64,000 nt of DNA, from positions 558,001-622,000 of the forward strand of contig NZ_DF820426.1 of NCBI RefSeq assembly GCF_000617845.2. The letters are read 5' to 3'. The DNA comes from Bradyrhizobium sp. DOA9 (lineage in GTDB: Bacteria; Pseudomonadota; Alphaproteobacteria; Rhizobiales; Xanthobacteraceae). Below the pieces are notes generated by a model. That model searched no databases. It saw nothing but the letters and a program-made list of their open reading frames with translations, and was not told the DNA's origin. The position numbers were made by a program, and so were the translations under genes. Numbering within the stretch: position 1 is the first letter of the stretch; every line of letters begins with the position of its first letter. Shown here in pieces: positions 43,560 through 51,988 of this stretch.

Positions 43560-43794
43560 TCAAGGACCAATCGGTGGTGCGCGGAGGCCGAACCCAACCA
43601 AGGTGTTCAGGCTGAGAGCGATCGCCAAGGTCACTGCGCCCATAGACCCAGAATGACGGTTAGTTTTGCAGAACGCGATTCCGCATATGGTTGCGATCTG
43701 CCCTGAACCATCGTGCGGATATAGAATCGGACCAGCGAAGTCACCGGCTGGAATGCGCCGGACAGGAGCTGAGCGACCTTGACATAAATTTGGG

Positions 43795-45216
43795 TTAAGC
43801 CGCAATCTGATCTCGAGTCCTTGGCCCGAACATTGCAACTACAAGCACGACGATCAACATCGCCATTGTGATCGTGGCAAATACCCCGGAGACGCCGGAA
43901 TTGCGGAGCACGAAAGCGACAATGAAGCCCGAAAACATCGCGCCCACCCGGCTTGCCGAATAGACGATGCCCGCCGACTGAGCACGAATGCGCGCCGGAA
44001 ACACCTCGGTCTGATAGGCGTGGTACGCAAACGACAGCGTGGTGTTCGCGAAGGTGATCGCAAGCCCGCAGGCGATGATCGCGGCAGGCCGCACGAACTC
44101 GGCGAAGCCGTAGCCGGCGCAAGCAATGACGAAGGCGGTGGTCACGATAATCCATTTGCGTTCTACCCTGTCTGCATAGCCGATCGCAATGAGCGGCGCG
44201 AGCGGTGCGGCAAACGCAATGATGAAGGAGTATTCGAGGCTCTTGGTGATCGTGATGCCCTTCTCGATCAGGAGCGTGGGCGCCCAGCTCGAGAAGCCGT
44301 AATATCCGAATGCCTGGCAGATGTTGAAGACGATCAGCGTCAGGACGATCGGAAGGTAGGGTGTGCGCCAGAGATCGGGCAAGGCCGCAGTGGTCGATGC
44401 CCGGGGAATGAACATCGGCTTTGTCGCAGCGAGCTTGCCGCCGATCTGCTTCTCGACCCGTGCCTCGACCGCCGAAAGGATCTGATCCGCCTCGGCGGCC
44501 CGGCCCATTTGCGAAAGCCATAAGGGACTCTCCGGCACAGCGCGACGGATAAACCAGACGATGACCGCTCCGAATGCCGCAATGCAGATGACCCAACGCC
44601 AACCGTCGAAACCAAGCGGCGATTGCGGCACCAGCCACCATGCCATCAACGCCACCGACGGTTGCGCGAGAAACATGATCGTCTGATTGAGCGCAAAGGC
44701 GCGTCCGCGCATGCGGCGCGGAACGAGCTCGGTGATGTAGGCGTCGATGGTGATCGCCTCGACGCCCAAGCCGATGCCGGCGAGCAGACGCCAGATCAGC
44801 AAGCCTTCCGTCGTCGTCTGAAATGCCATAATCACGGTGGCAGCCGTGTAAATCACCAGCGCCCAGGTGAACACAAAGCGCCGGCCCAGCTTGTCCGGAA
44901 TGAACCCTAGGAAAAAAGTGCCAATGAACAAGCCGATGAACGTCACGGCAACGAAGGCACCAATACCCTGAAAGCCGAAGAAGTTCGCCGTCGTCGTCGA
45001 AAGCAGGCCGCTCTTTGTCAATCCCGGAGCAATGTAGCCCGTAAAGAAGAGGTCGTACAGTTCGAAGAAGCCGCCGAGAGAAATCAGGACGACGAGACGC
45101 CACAGATAGCGGCACATGGGCAACCGCTCCATGCGTGCGGCGATGTCTTCGATGGTCCCTCTGCCGCTGTCAACGTGCGCCCCGGCGTCAACCGCTGTGG
45201 CGGTATTTGCGGCCAT
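43795..45216 (-). CDS. MFS transporter (metabolite:H+ symporter type)
   Basis: This 473-residue protein has 12 predicted spans and a hydrophilic N-terminus of about 45 residues. Family features are FFELYDLFFTGYIAPGL, the loop motif PDKLGRRFVF between TM2 and TM3, RLLAGIGLGVEA, and PESPLWLS after TM6. It resembles aromatic-acid or niacin-type symporters. The ATG at 45216 has GGGGGAGGA upstream; the frame remains open further upstream, but no better site exists. It diverges from the second lyase/CoA-transferase pair and probably imports their substrate. Confidence 0.85.
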   Translation of the reverse strand: MAANTATAVDAGAHVDSGRGTIEDIAARMERLPMCRYLWRLVVLISLGGFFELYDLFFTGYIAPGLTKSGLLSTTTANFFGFQGIGAFVAVTFIGLFIGTFFLGFIPDKLGRRFVFTWALVIYTAATVIMAFQTTTEGLLIWRLLAGIGLGVEAITIDAYITELVPRRMRGRAFALNQTIMFLAQPSVALMAWWLVPQSPLGFDGWRWVICIAAFGAVIVWFIRRAVPESPLWLSQMGRAAEADQILSAVEARVEKQIGGKLAATKPMFIPRASTTAALPDLWRTPYLPIVLTLIVFNICQAFGYYGFSSWAPTLLIEKGITITKSLEYSFIIAFAAPLAPLIAIGYADRVERKWIIVTTAFVIACAGYGFAEFVRPAAIIACGLAITFANTTLSFAYHAYQTEVFPARIRAQSAGIVYSASRVGAMFSGFIVAFVLRNSGVSGVFATITMAMLIVVLVVAMFGPRTRDQIAA

Positions 45217-45308
45217 GTCCCATCCTCCCCCGCTTTTGGCCCGCTTTGAGGCCGAGATCGCAAGCTTTGGTATCTTGCTTGGAGGAGAGGCACGATGCCG
45301 AGTAGGCT

Positions 45309-45333
45309 CCGATAGTACCAATAGAACTATCCG
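45309..45333. promoter_or_regulatory. Inverted repeat in MFS/lyase divergent region
   Basis: CCGATAGT (45309-45316) and ACTATCCG (45326-45333) form arms of 8 bases with one mismatch pair around a 9-base spacer, in the 285-base divergent region. It is a candidate operator for a regulator controlling both genes. Confidence 0.4.
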
Positions 45334-45501
45334 ATACGAGGCTTCTAAAAGCCAGATGCTTGGCCGCGTCTTCACGGTTGCGCAGCCGGTAGGCGGCATC
45401 TGATTCTTAGAACGAGCCAATCTCCAAATTGTAATTGTCAGGGTGACGCAGGGCATCCACGTTCGAGCATCTTCAAGGATACGGTCGGGAGGCAATCATC
45501 G

Positions 45502-46458
45502 ATGGATCTGCCAAAGCGCGTCATCATCAATGAAGAAGGACCGCGCGAGGGGTTCCAGATCGAGAAGGGGCCGATCAAGACGGCTGACAAAATCGCCCTC
45601 GTCGATGCGCTGTCGGGATGCGGTCTCTGCCACATCCAGGTGGGCTCCTTTGTCAACGCCAAGCACGTGCCTGGTTGGGCGGATGCGGAAGCTGTTTTCG
45701 CCGGCTTTACACCGCGGGAAGGTATCGATTATTCGGCAGTATGGTTCAACGAGGCCGGGCTTCGGCGTGCGCTGGCCTTCAAGGATAAGTTGGCGCTCGA
45801 GGGATTCATCTCACTGAGCGCTTCAGAGCCTTTTGCGATCAGAAACCTCAACCGTGACCGCGCCGGGCAGATCGAAGCGATGACGAAGTATGTCCAGCTT
45901 CACCGCGACGCGGGCCTGCCAATCAGGAAGATCATCGTCATGGCAGCTTTCGGCTGCAACTTCGCCGGCGATATCGCCGCCGGCAAGGTCGTCGAGACGG
46001 TCGAGGATGCGCTCGCGCTCGCACGCGACGCCGGCGTCGCGGTCAACAACGTTACTTTGGCCGATTCGATGGGTTGGGCGACGCCCAAGCGCGTCGCGAC
46101 CGCAATTGGAGCGGTTCGCAACCGTTGGCCCGACCTGGCTGTCGCGCTGCACCTGCACGACACGCGCGGACAGGGCATTGCCTGTGCCTACGAAGGGCTA
46201 CGGCTCGGGGTCACGAGCTTCGATTCTGCCGTGGGCGGGTTGGGCGGTTGCCCGTTCGCCGGCCAGCCCGGCGCGCCGGGGAACATCGCTACCGAAGAGC
46301 TTGCTCTCCTGTGCGAGGAGATGGGTATTGCGACTGGTCTCAACCTGGAAGCGCTCATCGAGGTGGCGAGGCTGGCTGAACGGATCGTTGGACACGGTCT
46401 GCCAAGTGCCGCCCTCCGTTCGGGCACTCTTGCTTCATTCAGAAGGAACGCCGCATGA
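45502..46458 (+). CDS. HMG-CoA-lyase-like DRE-TIM metallolyase, copy 2
   Basis: This 318-residue paralogue of the protein at 33106-34068 shares EEGPREGFQIE, AFGCNF, SMGWATP, HLHDTRG and GGLGGCPFA. It also has Arg15-Glu16 in place of the Arg-Asp pair of animal HMG-CoA lyase. The ATG at 45502 has GGGAGG nine bases upstream. The stop overlaps the next CoA-transferase gene by ATGA, repeating the order seen in copy 1. The two copies have diverged clearly, so they probably act on different, related CoA esters. Confidence 0.87.
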   Translation: MDLPKRVIINEEGPREGFQIEKGPIKTADKIALVDALSGCGLCHIQVGSFVNAKHVPGWADAEAVFAGFTPREGIDYSAVWFNEAGLRRALAFKDKLALEGFISLSASEPFAIRNLNRDRAGQIEAMTKYVQLHRDAGLPIRKIIVMAAFGCNFAGDIAAGKVVETVEDALALARDAGVAVNNVTLADSMGWATPKRVATAIGAVRNRWPDLAVALHLHDTRGQGIACAYEGLRLGVTSFDSAVGGLGGCPFAGQPGAPGNIATEELALLCEEMGIATGLNLEALIEVARLAERIVGHGLPSAALRSGTLASFRRNAA

Positions 46459-47690
46459 CGACGGATGCGACAAAGCCACTGACCGGCCTCAAGGTCCTTG
46501 ATTTCGGTCATACCATCATGGGGCCGTGCGCTGGCGTCGTGTTTGCCGACCTGGGTGCCGACGTTGTCAAAATCGAGTCCGTCGAAGGCGACCCCACCAG
46601 AAAGCTGCCGGGCTTCGCCGCGGGATTTTTTGCGACTTATAATCGCAACAAGCGCTCGATAGCGGTCGATCTCAAGCGTCCGGACGGGCAGGCCATCGTG
46701 CACCGGCTGGTAAAGGATGCCGACATCGTGCTCGAAAATTTCGGACCAGGCACGATCGAACGACTAAGATGTGGATGGGAGGACCTACGGAAGATCAATC
46801 CCCGCCTGGTGTACCTTTCGATGAAGGGCTTTCTGAAGGGTCCTTATGAGAATCGCGGCGCGCTCGATGAGGTCGTGCAGATGCAGTCGGGCCTCGCCTA
46901 CATGACCGGACCTCCCGGCCGTCCGCTCAGGGCAGGGGCCCCCATTGTCGACATTCTCGGCGGCGTGTTTGGCGTGGTTGCGGCGCTATCGGCTCTTCGC
47001 GAACGGGATCGCACGGGCAAAGGCCAGAAGGTCTCGAGTTCCCTGTTCGAAAGTGCGACCTTCATGCTCGGCGCCGTCGTGGTCGGAAGCGCAGTCCTCG
47101 GCGGCCCAATGCCGCCAATGCCGGCGCGCAAAAATGCCTGGGGCGTCTACGACGTCTTCACGTCGAGCGATGGCGGTCAGGTCTTCATCGGCTGCACGTC
47201 GGACGGCCATTGGCAGCGGCTCTGTGACGTGTTCGGCTTCGCTGAATGGCGGGACGACCCGCGGCTGACCGGAAACGCCAATCGCTGCGAAGCGCGTCAG
47301 TGGATGCTTCCTGAACTCGAGCAACGGCTGGCCCGGCTTCCGCTGTCCGAGATTCTCGACAAATGCGAAACGGCACGAGTGGCCTATTCCCGCGTCGGAA
47401 GGCCGGATGAGCTCGCGGTTGATCCGCATCTGCTTGCCCATGGGGGGCTGCTGGCGACCGCGGTGTCGGGCTATGGTGGCGGACCCAAGGTCGGAATTCC
47501 CGCACTGCCACTGGAGTTTGGAGACGAGCGGGAAAGACTGGGTCTCGAACGCCAGCCGCCGCGTATCGGCGAGCACACTGACGAGCTGCTCCGTGCTGCT
47601 GGTTACACGGATCGCGAGATCGCAACCTTCGTATCCTCGGGCGCAGTGGCGCAAAAGTCGGAAGCGCTGGATGCGCCATCGGTTGCCTAG
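46455..47690 (+). CDS. CaiB/BaiF family CoA transferase, copy 2
   Basis: This 411-residue class III CoA transferase is paralogous to 34065-35312. Shared features are LKVLDFGHTIMGPCAG, GADVVKIE, NRNKRSIAVDL and catalytic Asp166 in APIVDILGGVFG. It is coupled to the preceding lyase by ATGA. It would activate a carboxylate imported by the divergent MFS protein, feeding the lyase. This route is inferred from gene order. Confidence 0.9.
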   Translation: MTTDATKPLTGLKVLDFGHTIMGPCAGVVFADLGADVVKIESVEGDPTRKLPGFAAGFFATYNRNKRSIAVDLKRPDGQAIVHRLVKDADIVLENFGPGTIERLRCGWEDLRKINPRLVYLSMKGFLKGPYENRGALDEVVQMQSGLAYMTGPPGRPLRAGAPIVDILGGVFGVVAALSALRERDRTGKGQKVSSSLFESATFMLGAVVVGSAVLGGPMPPMPARKNAWGVYDVFTSSDGGQVFIGCTSDGHWQRLCDVFGFAEWRDDPRLTGNANRCEARQWMLPELEQRLARLPLSEILDKCETARVAYSRVGRPDELAVDPHLLAHGGLLATAVSGYGGGPKVGIPALPLEFGDERERLGLERQPPRIGEHTDELLRAAGYTDREIATFVSSGAVAQKSEALDAPSVA

Positions 47691-47825
47691 GGCCGCGATG
47701 AGATCGGTTCAGATTTTTATCGCGTGTTTTGAGCCTGATCTTTCCTGAACAGCCGCTGGGTAAGCGACGGTGGGAGCGGGGGCAATTCCATGCGTCGCTG
47801 CCCCGGTCGAGCGGAGCCAACACAA

Positions 47826-48482
47826 ATGTCCGCGGACGGGGCGATAACATTGATTGAAAGCAAGCCGACCGCAGGCGCCTCGGCCGATGTGGCGCCGCAC
47901 ACGAGATGGGAAGACCTGCAGGCCTTGCTCACCGGCTCGTTATTCATGGCGCTCGCCATGGTGCTCTTCAGGCAGGCAGGGCTCCTGACCGAAGGCACGG
48001 CGGGGTTCGCCGTCATCGTCCACTATCTCACGCACTGGCCGTTGGGGCCGTTGCTCTTCGCCATCAATATCCCATTCTACATCTTCGCATGGGTTGCGCT
48101 TGGCCGCAAGTTTACGATGCGGACATTCGCTGCAATCAGTCTCGTCGGCCTGTTCGTGGAAGGCCTACCGCATGTCATCGCCATTGCGTCGATCAATCCC
48201 GTCTTTGCCTCGGTCTTGGCTGGACAGTGCGCCGGAATTGGCATTCTGATTCTGATCCGTCACGGCGCCAGCATGGGAGGCCTCACGGTTCTGGGCCTCT
48301 ATTTGCAACAGCGGCGCGGCTTTCGCGCCGGGTGGGTGCAACTCTGTGGCGACTGCCTGATCCTGGCTCTCGGAATCTGCACGGCGACGCCACAGACCTT
48401 GGCTCTCTCTATCCTCGGTGCAGTGTCGCTCAACGCCGTGATCGCCATCAATCATCGCCACGGACGCTACTACGGGACATGA
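47826..48482 (+). CDS. YitT-family membrane protein
   Basis: This 218-residue protein has about five membrane segments. The first begins LLTGSLFMALAMVLFR, and the family-like GTAGFAVIVHYLTHWPLGPL and GASMGGLTVLGLYLQQ follow. It resembles YitT/DUF161 proteins of unknown role. The ATG at 47826 has GGAG nine bases upstream; ATG 47790 with a GGGAGCGGGGG stretch is an alternative adding 12 residues. It follows the CoA-transferase gene by 135 bases and converges with the meta-cleavage operon. Its link to the pathway is unclear. Confidence 0.75.
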   Translation: MSADGAITLIESKPTAGASADVAPHTRWEDLQALLTGSLFMALAMVLFRQAGLLTEGTAGFAVIVHYLTHWPLGPLLFAINIPFYIFAWVALGRKFTMRTFAAISLVGLFVEGLPHVIAIASINPVFASVLAGQCAGIGILILIRHGASMGGLTVLGLYLQQRRGFRAGWVQLCGDCLILALGICTATPQTLALSILGAVSLNAVIAINHRHGRYYGT

Positions 48483-48493
48483 CCCGAAAGGAC

Positions 48494-48513
48494 GAGCATC
48501 CGTCCTGATGCTC
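48494..48513. terminator. Convergent terminator-like hairpin
   Basis: Perfect arms GAGCATC (48494-48500) and GATGCTC (48507-48513) with a 6-base loop lie in the 29-base gap between the convergent YitT and fumarylacetoacetase-like genes, touching the latter's stop codon. There is no T-run. Confidence 0.45.
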
Positions 48514-49381
48514 AGGTCTCGTCGACAACACCGTTGCGCAAAAGGCCGATGCCTTCGGCTTCCACGTCGACGATGTCACCGGGTGCGAGCCACCGGGGCG
48601 GATCAAAACGGGCCCCGGCCCCTGTCGGCGTTCCTGACAGAATGACGTCACCGGGTACAAGAGTCGTGAAGGTCGAGATGTAGCTGATCAACCTCCGGAA
48701 ATCGAAGATCATCCGGCTGGTGCGATCGTCTTGCCGGATCTCGCCGTTGACACGCGTGGTAAGCCGGATATCGGCAAGCTGAGCTTCTGAACGGTATGGG
48801 ACGATCCAGGGGCCGATGGAGCCGGTGCCGTCGAAATTCTTACCCTGGGTCACGTTGAATTTAGCGTGCCGGACCCAATCGCGAATCGTTCCTTCGTTGG
48901 CGATCGAGAGGGCCGCGATGTGATCGAGTGCGTCGATCTGTCGGATGTGTCGCCCCGGCTTGCCGATGATGAAAGCAATTTCGCCTTCGTAATCGAGCTG
49001 CTGAGATGCCTTCGGACGCGTCAGCGGAAACTCATGGCCCACAAATGAACGTGGAAAGCGGATGAACAATGAGGGATTGCTTGGTGCGGCCTGGCCGTCT
49101 TTGTATTCCTCGTTTCGGTCCGGGTAGTTGACCCCGACGCAGATGATCTTTTCGGGGCTTTCGATCGGCGGAACCAGGCGGAATTCACCATCCCCAAAGT
49201 CGAGGGGGAAGGACGTTCCGGCATCCACGAGCTGGTTCAAGGCGCCATCGGCGATGACTTCCTTGAGCCCAGGCCAGCGGCTGCCAAGGCGAGCACTGAG
49301 ATCGACCACGCCACCGGGACGGAAAAGGCCGTAGCGGATCTTGCCGTCAACAAGGAACGTGCAGAGCTTACCTTGGGTCAT
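48512..49381 (-). CDS. Fumarylacetoacetate hydrolase family protein (HpaG-like)
   Basis: This is a 289-residue FAH-fold enzyme. An N-terminal domain of about 75 residues precedes CVGVNYPDRNEE, the metal-binding block LDYEGEIAFIIGKPGRHI, GKNFDGTGSIGPWIV and the closing SGTPTGAG. By position after HpaD and HpaE it may be the decarboxylase/isomerase (HpaG type) that acts on 5-oxo-pent-3-ene-1,2,5-tricarboxylate. Family members also include acylpyruvases and FAH itself. The ATG at 49381 lies 18 bases after the HpaD stop. It is the last gene of the minus-strand aromatic operon. Confidence 0.83.
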   Translation of the reverse strand: MTQGKLCTFLVDGKIRYGLFRPGGVVDLSARLGSRWPGLKEVIADGALNQLVDAGTSFPLDFGDGEFRLVPPIESPEKIICVGVNYPDRNEEYKDGQAAPSNPSLFIRFPRSFVGHEFPLTRPKASQQLDYEGEIAFIIGKPGRHIRQIDALDHIAALSIANEGTIRDWVRHAKFNVTQGKNFDGTGSIGPWIVPYRSEAQLADIRLTTRVNGEIRQDDRTSRMIFDFRRLISYISTFTTLVPGDVILSGTPTGAGARFDPPRWLAPGDIVDVEAEGIGLLRNGVVDET

Positions 49382-49399
49382 GCGCAGCTCCCCGTCCGA

Positions 49400-50380
49400 T
49401 CACGGCGCAACGATCGGCGTTGACTTTAGCTTGGAAGCGCGAAGCTCAGTGCCCCTGAAGTTTGAGCCTTCCTCAAACCAGGATCGCGGGGCGGGAGCAC
49501 CCCAAAGCGTTTGACGCTGTGGGTCCTTCAAGTCCCAGCGGATCGGTTCCAGGTCCGGGTCCACGGTCTGGTAGTCCGAGCAATAGATCTCGATGCGATG
49601 TCCATCGGGATCTCGGATGTAGAGAAAAAACGCGTTGGAGATACCGTGCCGGCCGGGGCCACGTTCGATGTTTTCGACGTAACCGGTCGTCGACATCAGA
49701 TCGAGCAGGTCGATGATGTTGAGCGGCGTCGGCACCCAGAACGCCACATGGTGCAAGCGCGGTCCGCGCCCGTTCGTGAACGCGATATCGTGCACCCCGC
49801 CCTTGCGATGCATCCACGCGGCCCACAGCTCTGACCCGTCCTCCGTGTCGGTGTATTCCGTGACCCTGAAGCCAAGCGAGTTGTAGAATGCGACGGAGGC
49901 CCGCACGTCAGGCGAGAAGCAGTTGAAGTGGTCGATGCGCAGCGGCTTGACGCCCTTGTAGAGCCCGTATTGCTGGTGGATTGGAGCGAGCCGATCCATG
50001 CGGGCATAGAATTCGAGCGGGATGCCCTGGGGATCCCGGGTCCGGAACGTACGCCCCTGGTGCGGAGCGTCGACCCATTGCACCGGCAGCCCCTGAGTTT
50101 CGAAATGCTTCGCGGCGCGGTCGAGGTGCTCTTCATCGAAGACCTTGAAGCCGAGTTCGTTGGCGATGCCGTGCTCGCCTTGCTCGAGGATAACGCAATG
50201 ATGCCCTCGCTCTTCGAGCGCGCGCAGATAGACCCGTCTTTCGTCCTCCGCCGTCACCTGCAGGCCGAGCGTGTCAACATAGAAGGCGCGGGACGCCTTG
50301 AGGTCCGTAACGGTCAGAACGATGTGGCTCAGCCTGACGATGTTGAAGGGCGGATATAGAACGCTGGCGGGAATTGACAT
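49400..50380 (-). CDS. hpaD: Homoprotocatechuate 2,3-dioxygenase
   Basis: This 326-residue two-domain vicinal-oxygen-chelate extradiol dioxygenase performs ring cleavage of 3,4-dihydroxyphenylacetate. The metal triad is His151 (LRIDHFN), His211 (LHHVAFW) and Glu264 (HRIEIY). The second-shell residues known from Brevibacterium HPCD are all present at a constant offset: Asn153, His197, His245 and Tyr254. This makes the assignment strong. The ATG at 50380 has AAAGAGA upstream. It lies between hpaE and the FAH-like gene in one minus-strand operon. Confidence 0.92.
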   Translation of the reverse strand: MSIPASVLYPPFNIVRLSHIVLTVTDLKASRAFYVDTLGLQVTAEDERRVYLRALEERGHHCVILEQGEHGIANELGFKVFDEEHLDRAAKHFETQGLPVQWVDAPHQGRTFRTRDPQGIPLEFYARMDRLAPIHQQYGLYKGVKPLRIDHFNCFSPDVRASVAFYNSLGFRVTEYTDTEDGSELWAAWMHRKGGVHDIAFTNGRGPRLHHVAFWVPTPLNIIDLLDLMSTTGYVENIERGPGRHGISNAFFLYIRDPDGHRIEIYCSDYQTVDPDLEPIRWDLKDPQRQTLWGAPAPRSWFEEGSNFRGTELRASKLKSTPIVAP

Positions 50381-50401
50381 TCTCTTTCTCCAAATCTCTG
50401 G

Positions 50402-51943
50402 TCAGACCCCGATGCGCGGGATCTTGTGACCGCCGTAGGCAATCGCGATGTTCTTGGTCTCCATGTAGAACTCGAAAGAATAGTCCCCGCCATCGCGACC
50501 GATGCCGGACTGCTTGACGCCGCCGAACGGTGTCGGCAGATGGCGGACATTCTCGGAGTTCACCCAGATCATGCCGGCGTCGAGGTCGCGCGCGATGCGG
50601 TGTGCGCGGCCGACGTCGCGCGTCCAGATATACCCGGTCAGGCCGTAGCGGACGTCGTTCGATATGCGCACGGCATCTGCCTCGTCCCTGAAAGGGATCA
50701 TCGTCAGCACCGGACCGAAAATCTCTTCCTGGGCGATCCGCATGTCGTTGCGCGCGTCCGTGAACAGGGTGGGCTGGACATAATTGCCCTTGCCACCCAG
50801 CGCTCGTTCGCCGCCGACCGCGACCGTTGCTCCCGATTCACGGGCGAAAACCGGATAGCTGAGCACTTTTTCGGCGTGGCGGGGATGGATCAGGGGGCCG
50901 ATTTCGGTGGCAGGATCGAGTGGATGGCCAACTTTCAGGCTCGCAACGCGTTGAGCGGCCTTGGTGGCGAAATCCTTGTAGATGCCTTCCTGCACAAGGG
51001 CGCGCGAGGACGACGTGCAACGCTCGCCGTTGAGCGAATAGATCATGAAGAGAACCGCATCGAGCGCACGGTCCTGGTCTGCGTCGTCGAAGACAATGAC
51101 GGGATTCTTCCCCCCGAGCTCGAAATGGACCCGCTTCAGGGTCGCTGCGCCCTGGCGCATGATGTGGGAGCCGGTCGTGGTCTCGCCGACGAAAGCGACG
51201 GCCTTGATTTCGGGATGCTCGGTCAAGCTCTTGCCGGCGCTCTCGCCCATTCCGTGCACGAGATTGACCACCCCGGCGGGGCCGCCGTGCTTGCGGATCA
51301 CCTCGTCCATGATCTCCGTCAGGATGACGGCGGAGAGCGGACTCCATTCGGCCGGCTTGTGGACGATCGTACACCCTGCCGCAAGCGCCGGCGCGATCTT
51401 CCAGGTCGATAGCATGAACGGCGTATTCCACGGCGTGATCACGCCGACCGGTCCGATCGGCTGGCGCATGGTGTAGTTGATGTGATCGGTGTCCGGCAGC
51501 GACTGGCCATCCGCTGCCCCGGGTGCGCGGTCGGCGTAGAAGCGGAAGTTCTCCGCGCCTCGCAGGGCCGCTTTTGCCATGTAGCGGATGGGCTGGCCGG
51601 TGTCGGAACTCTCCACGAGTGCGACCTCGTCCGATCTCGCCTCGATGGCATCGGCAATGGCATGAAGGATCTCGCGCCGTTTTGCCCCGGAGACATTTCG
51701 CCAGGTCTTGAATGCCTTCGCGGCCGCTTCGCAGGCCTTGTCGATATCGGCCGCATCGCCCGAGGCGACCGTGGATTGCTTTTCGTTCGTGACCGGATCG
51801 ATCGTCTCGAACGTTGCACCGGAGACCGACAGCGTCCGTTGTCCTGCGATCAGGTGCGGCACGACGGCCTCGCTGAAGCGTTTCAGGTAGCCGAAAGCTC
51901 GTTGCCGGTTGGCATTGAGATTGTTCGGAGATGCGTCTGGCAT
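50402..51943 (-). CDS. hpaE: 5-carboxymethyl-2-hydroxymuconate semialdehyde dehydrogenase
   Basis: This 513-residue NAD-dependent aldehyde dehydrogenase has the oxyanion residue Asn173 in PWNTP, general base Glu275 in FELGGKNP and nucleophile Cys309 in NGERCTSSSR. HpaE oxidises the semialdehyde produced by HpaD, and the gene sits directly before hpaD in transcription order. The ATG at 51943 follows AGGGGAA. It was preferred as HpaE over the next aldehyde dehydrogenase because of its adjacency to hpaD and the ERCTSSSR motif. The substrate remains inferred. Confidence 0.88.
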   Translation of the reverse strand: MPDASPNNLNANRQRAFGYLKRFSEAVVPHLIAGQRTLSVSGATFETIDPVTNEKQSTVASGDAADIDKACEAAAKAFKTWRNVSGAKRREILHAIADAIEARSDEVALVESSDTGQPIRYMAKAALRGAENFRFYADRAPGAADGQSLPDTDHINYTMRQPIGPVGVITPWNTPFMLSTWKIAPALAAGCTIVHKPAEWSPLSAVILTEIMDEVIRKHGGPAGVVNLVHGMGESAGKSLTEHPEIKAVAFVGETTTGSHIMRQGAATLKRVHFELGGKNPVIVFDDADQDRALDAVLFMIYSLNGERCTSSSRALVQEGIYKDFATKAAQRVASLKVGHPLDPATEIGPLIHPRHAEKVLSYPVFARESGATVAVGGERALGGKGNYVQPTLFTDARNDMRIAQEEIFGPVLTMIPFRDEADAVRISNDVRYGLTGYIWTRDVGRAHRIARDLDAGMIWVNSENVRHLPTPFGGVKQSGIGRDGGDYSFEFYMETKNIAIAYGGHKIPRIGV

Positions 51944-51988
51944 GCTATTCCCCTGTGATTGGATTGCTCGATCCCGGCAGACGATCTG

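Noticed and set aside
43631..45115. A long minus-strand frame within the MFS gene
   Set aside because: It is a shifted frame of the same MFS coding region. Only the frame ending at 43795 gives transporter motifs.
45318..45336. A third copy of the 29-bp LysR-type motif
   Set aside because: CCAATAGAACTATC resembles its left half, but the spacing of the dyad is one base shorter and the right half (TTTTAGATG) is absent.
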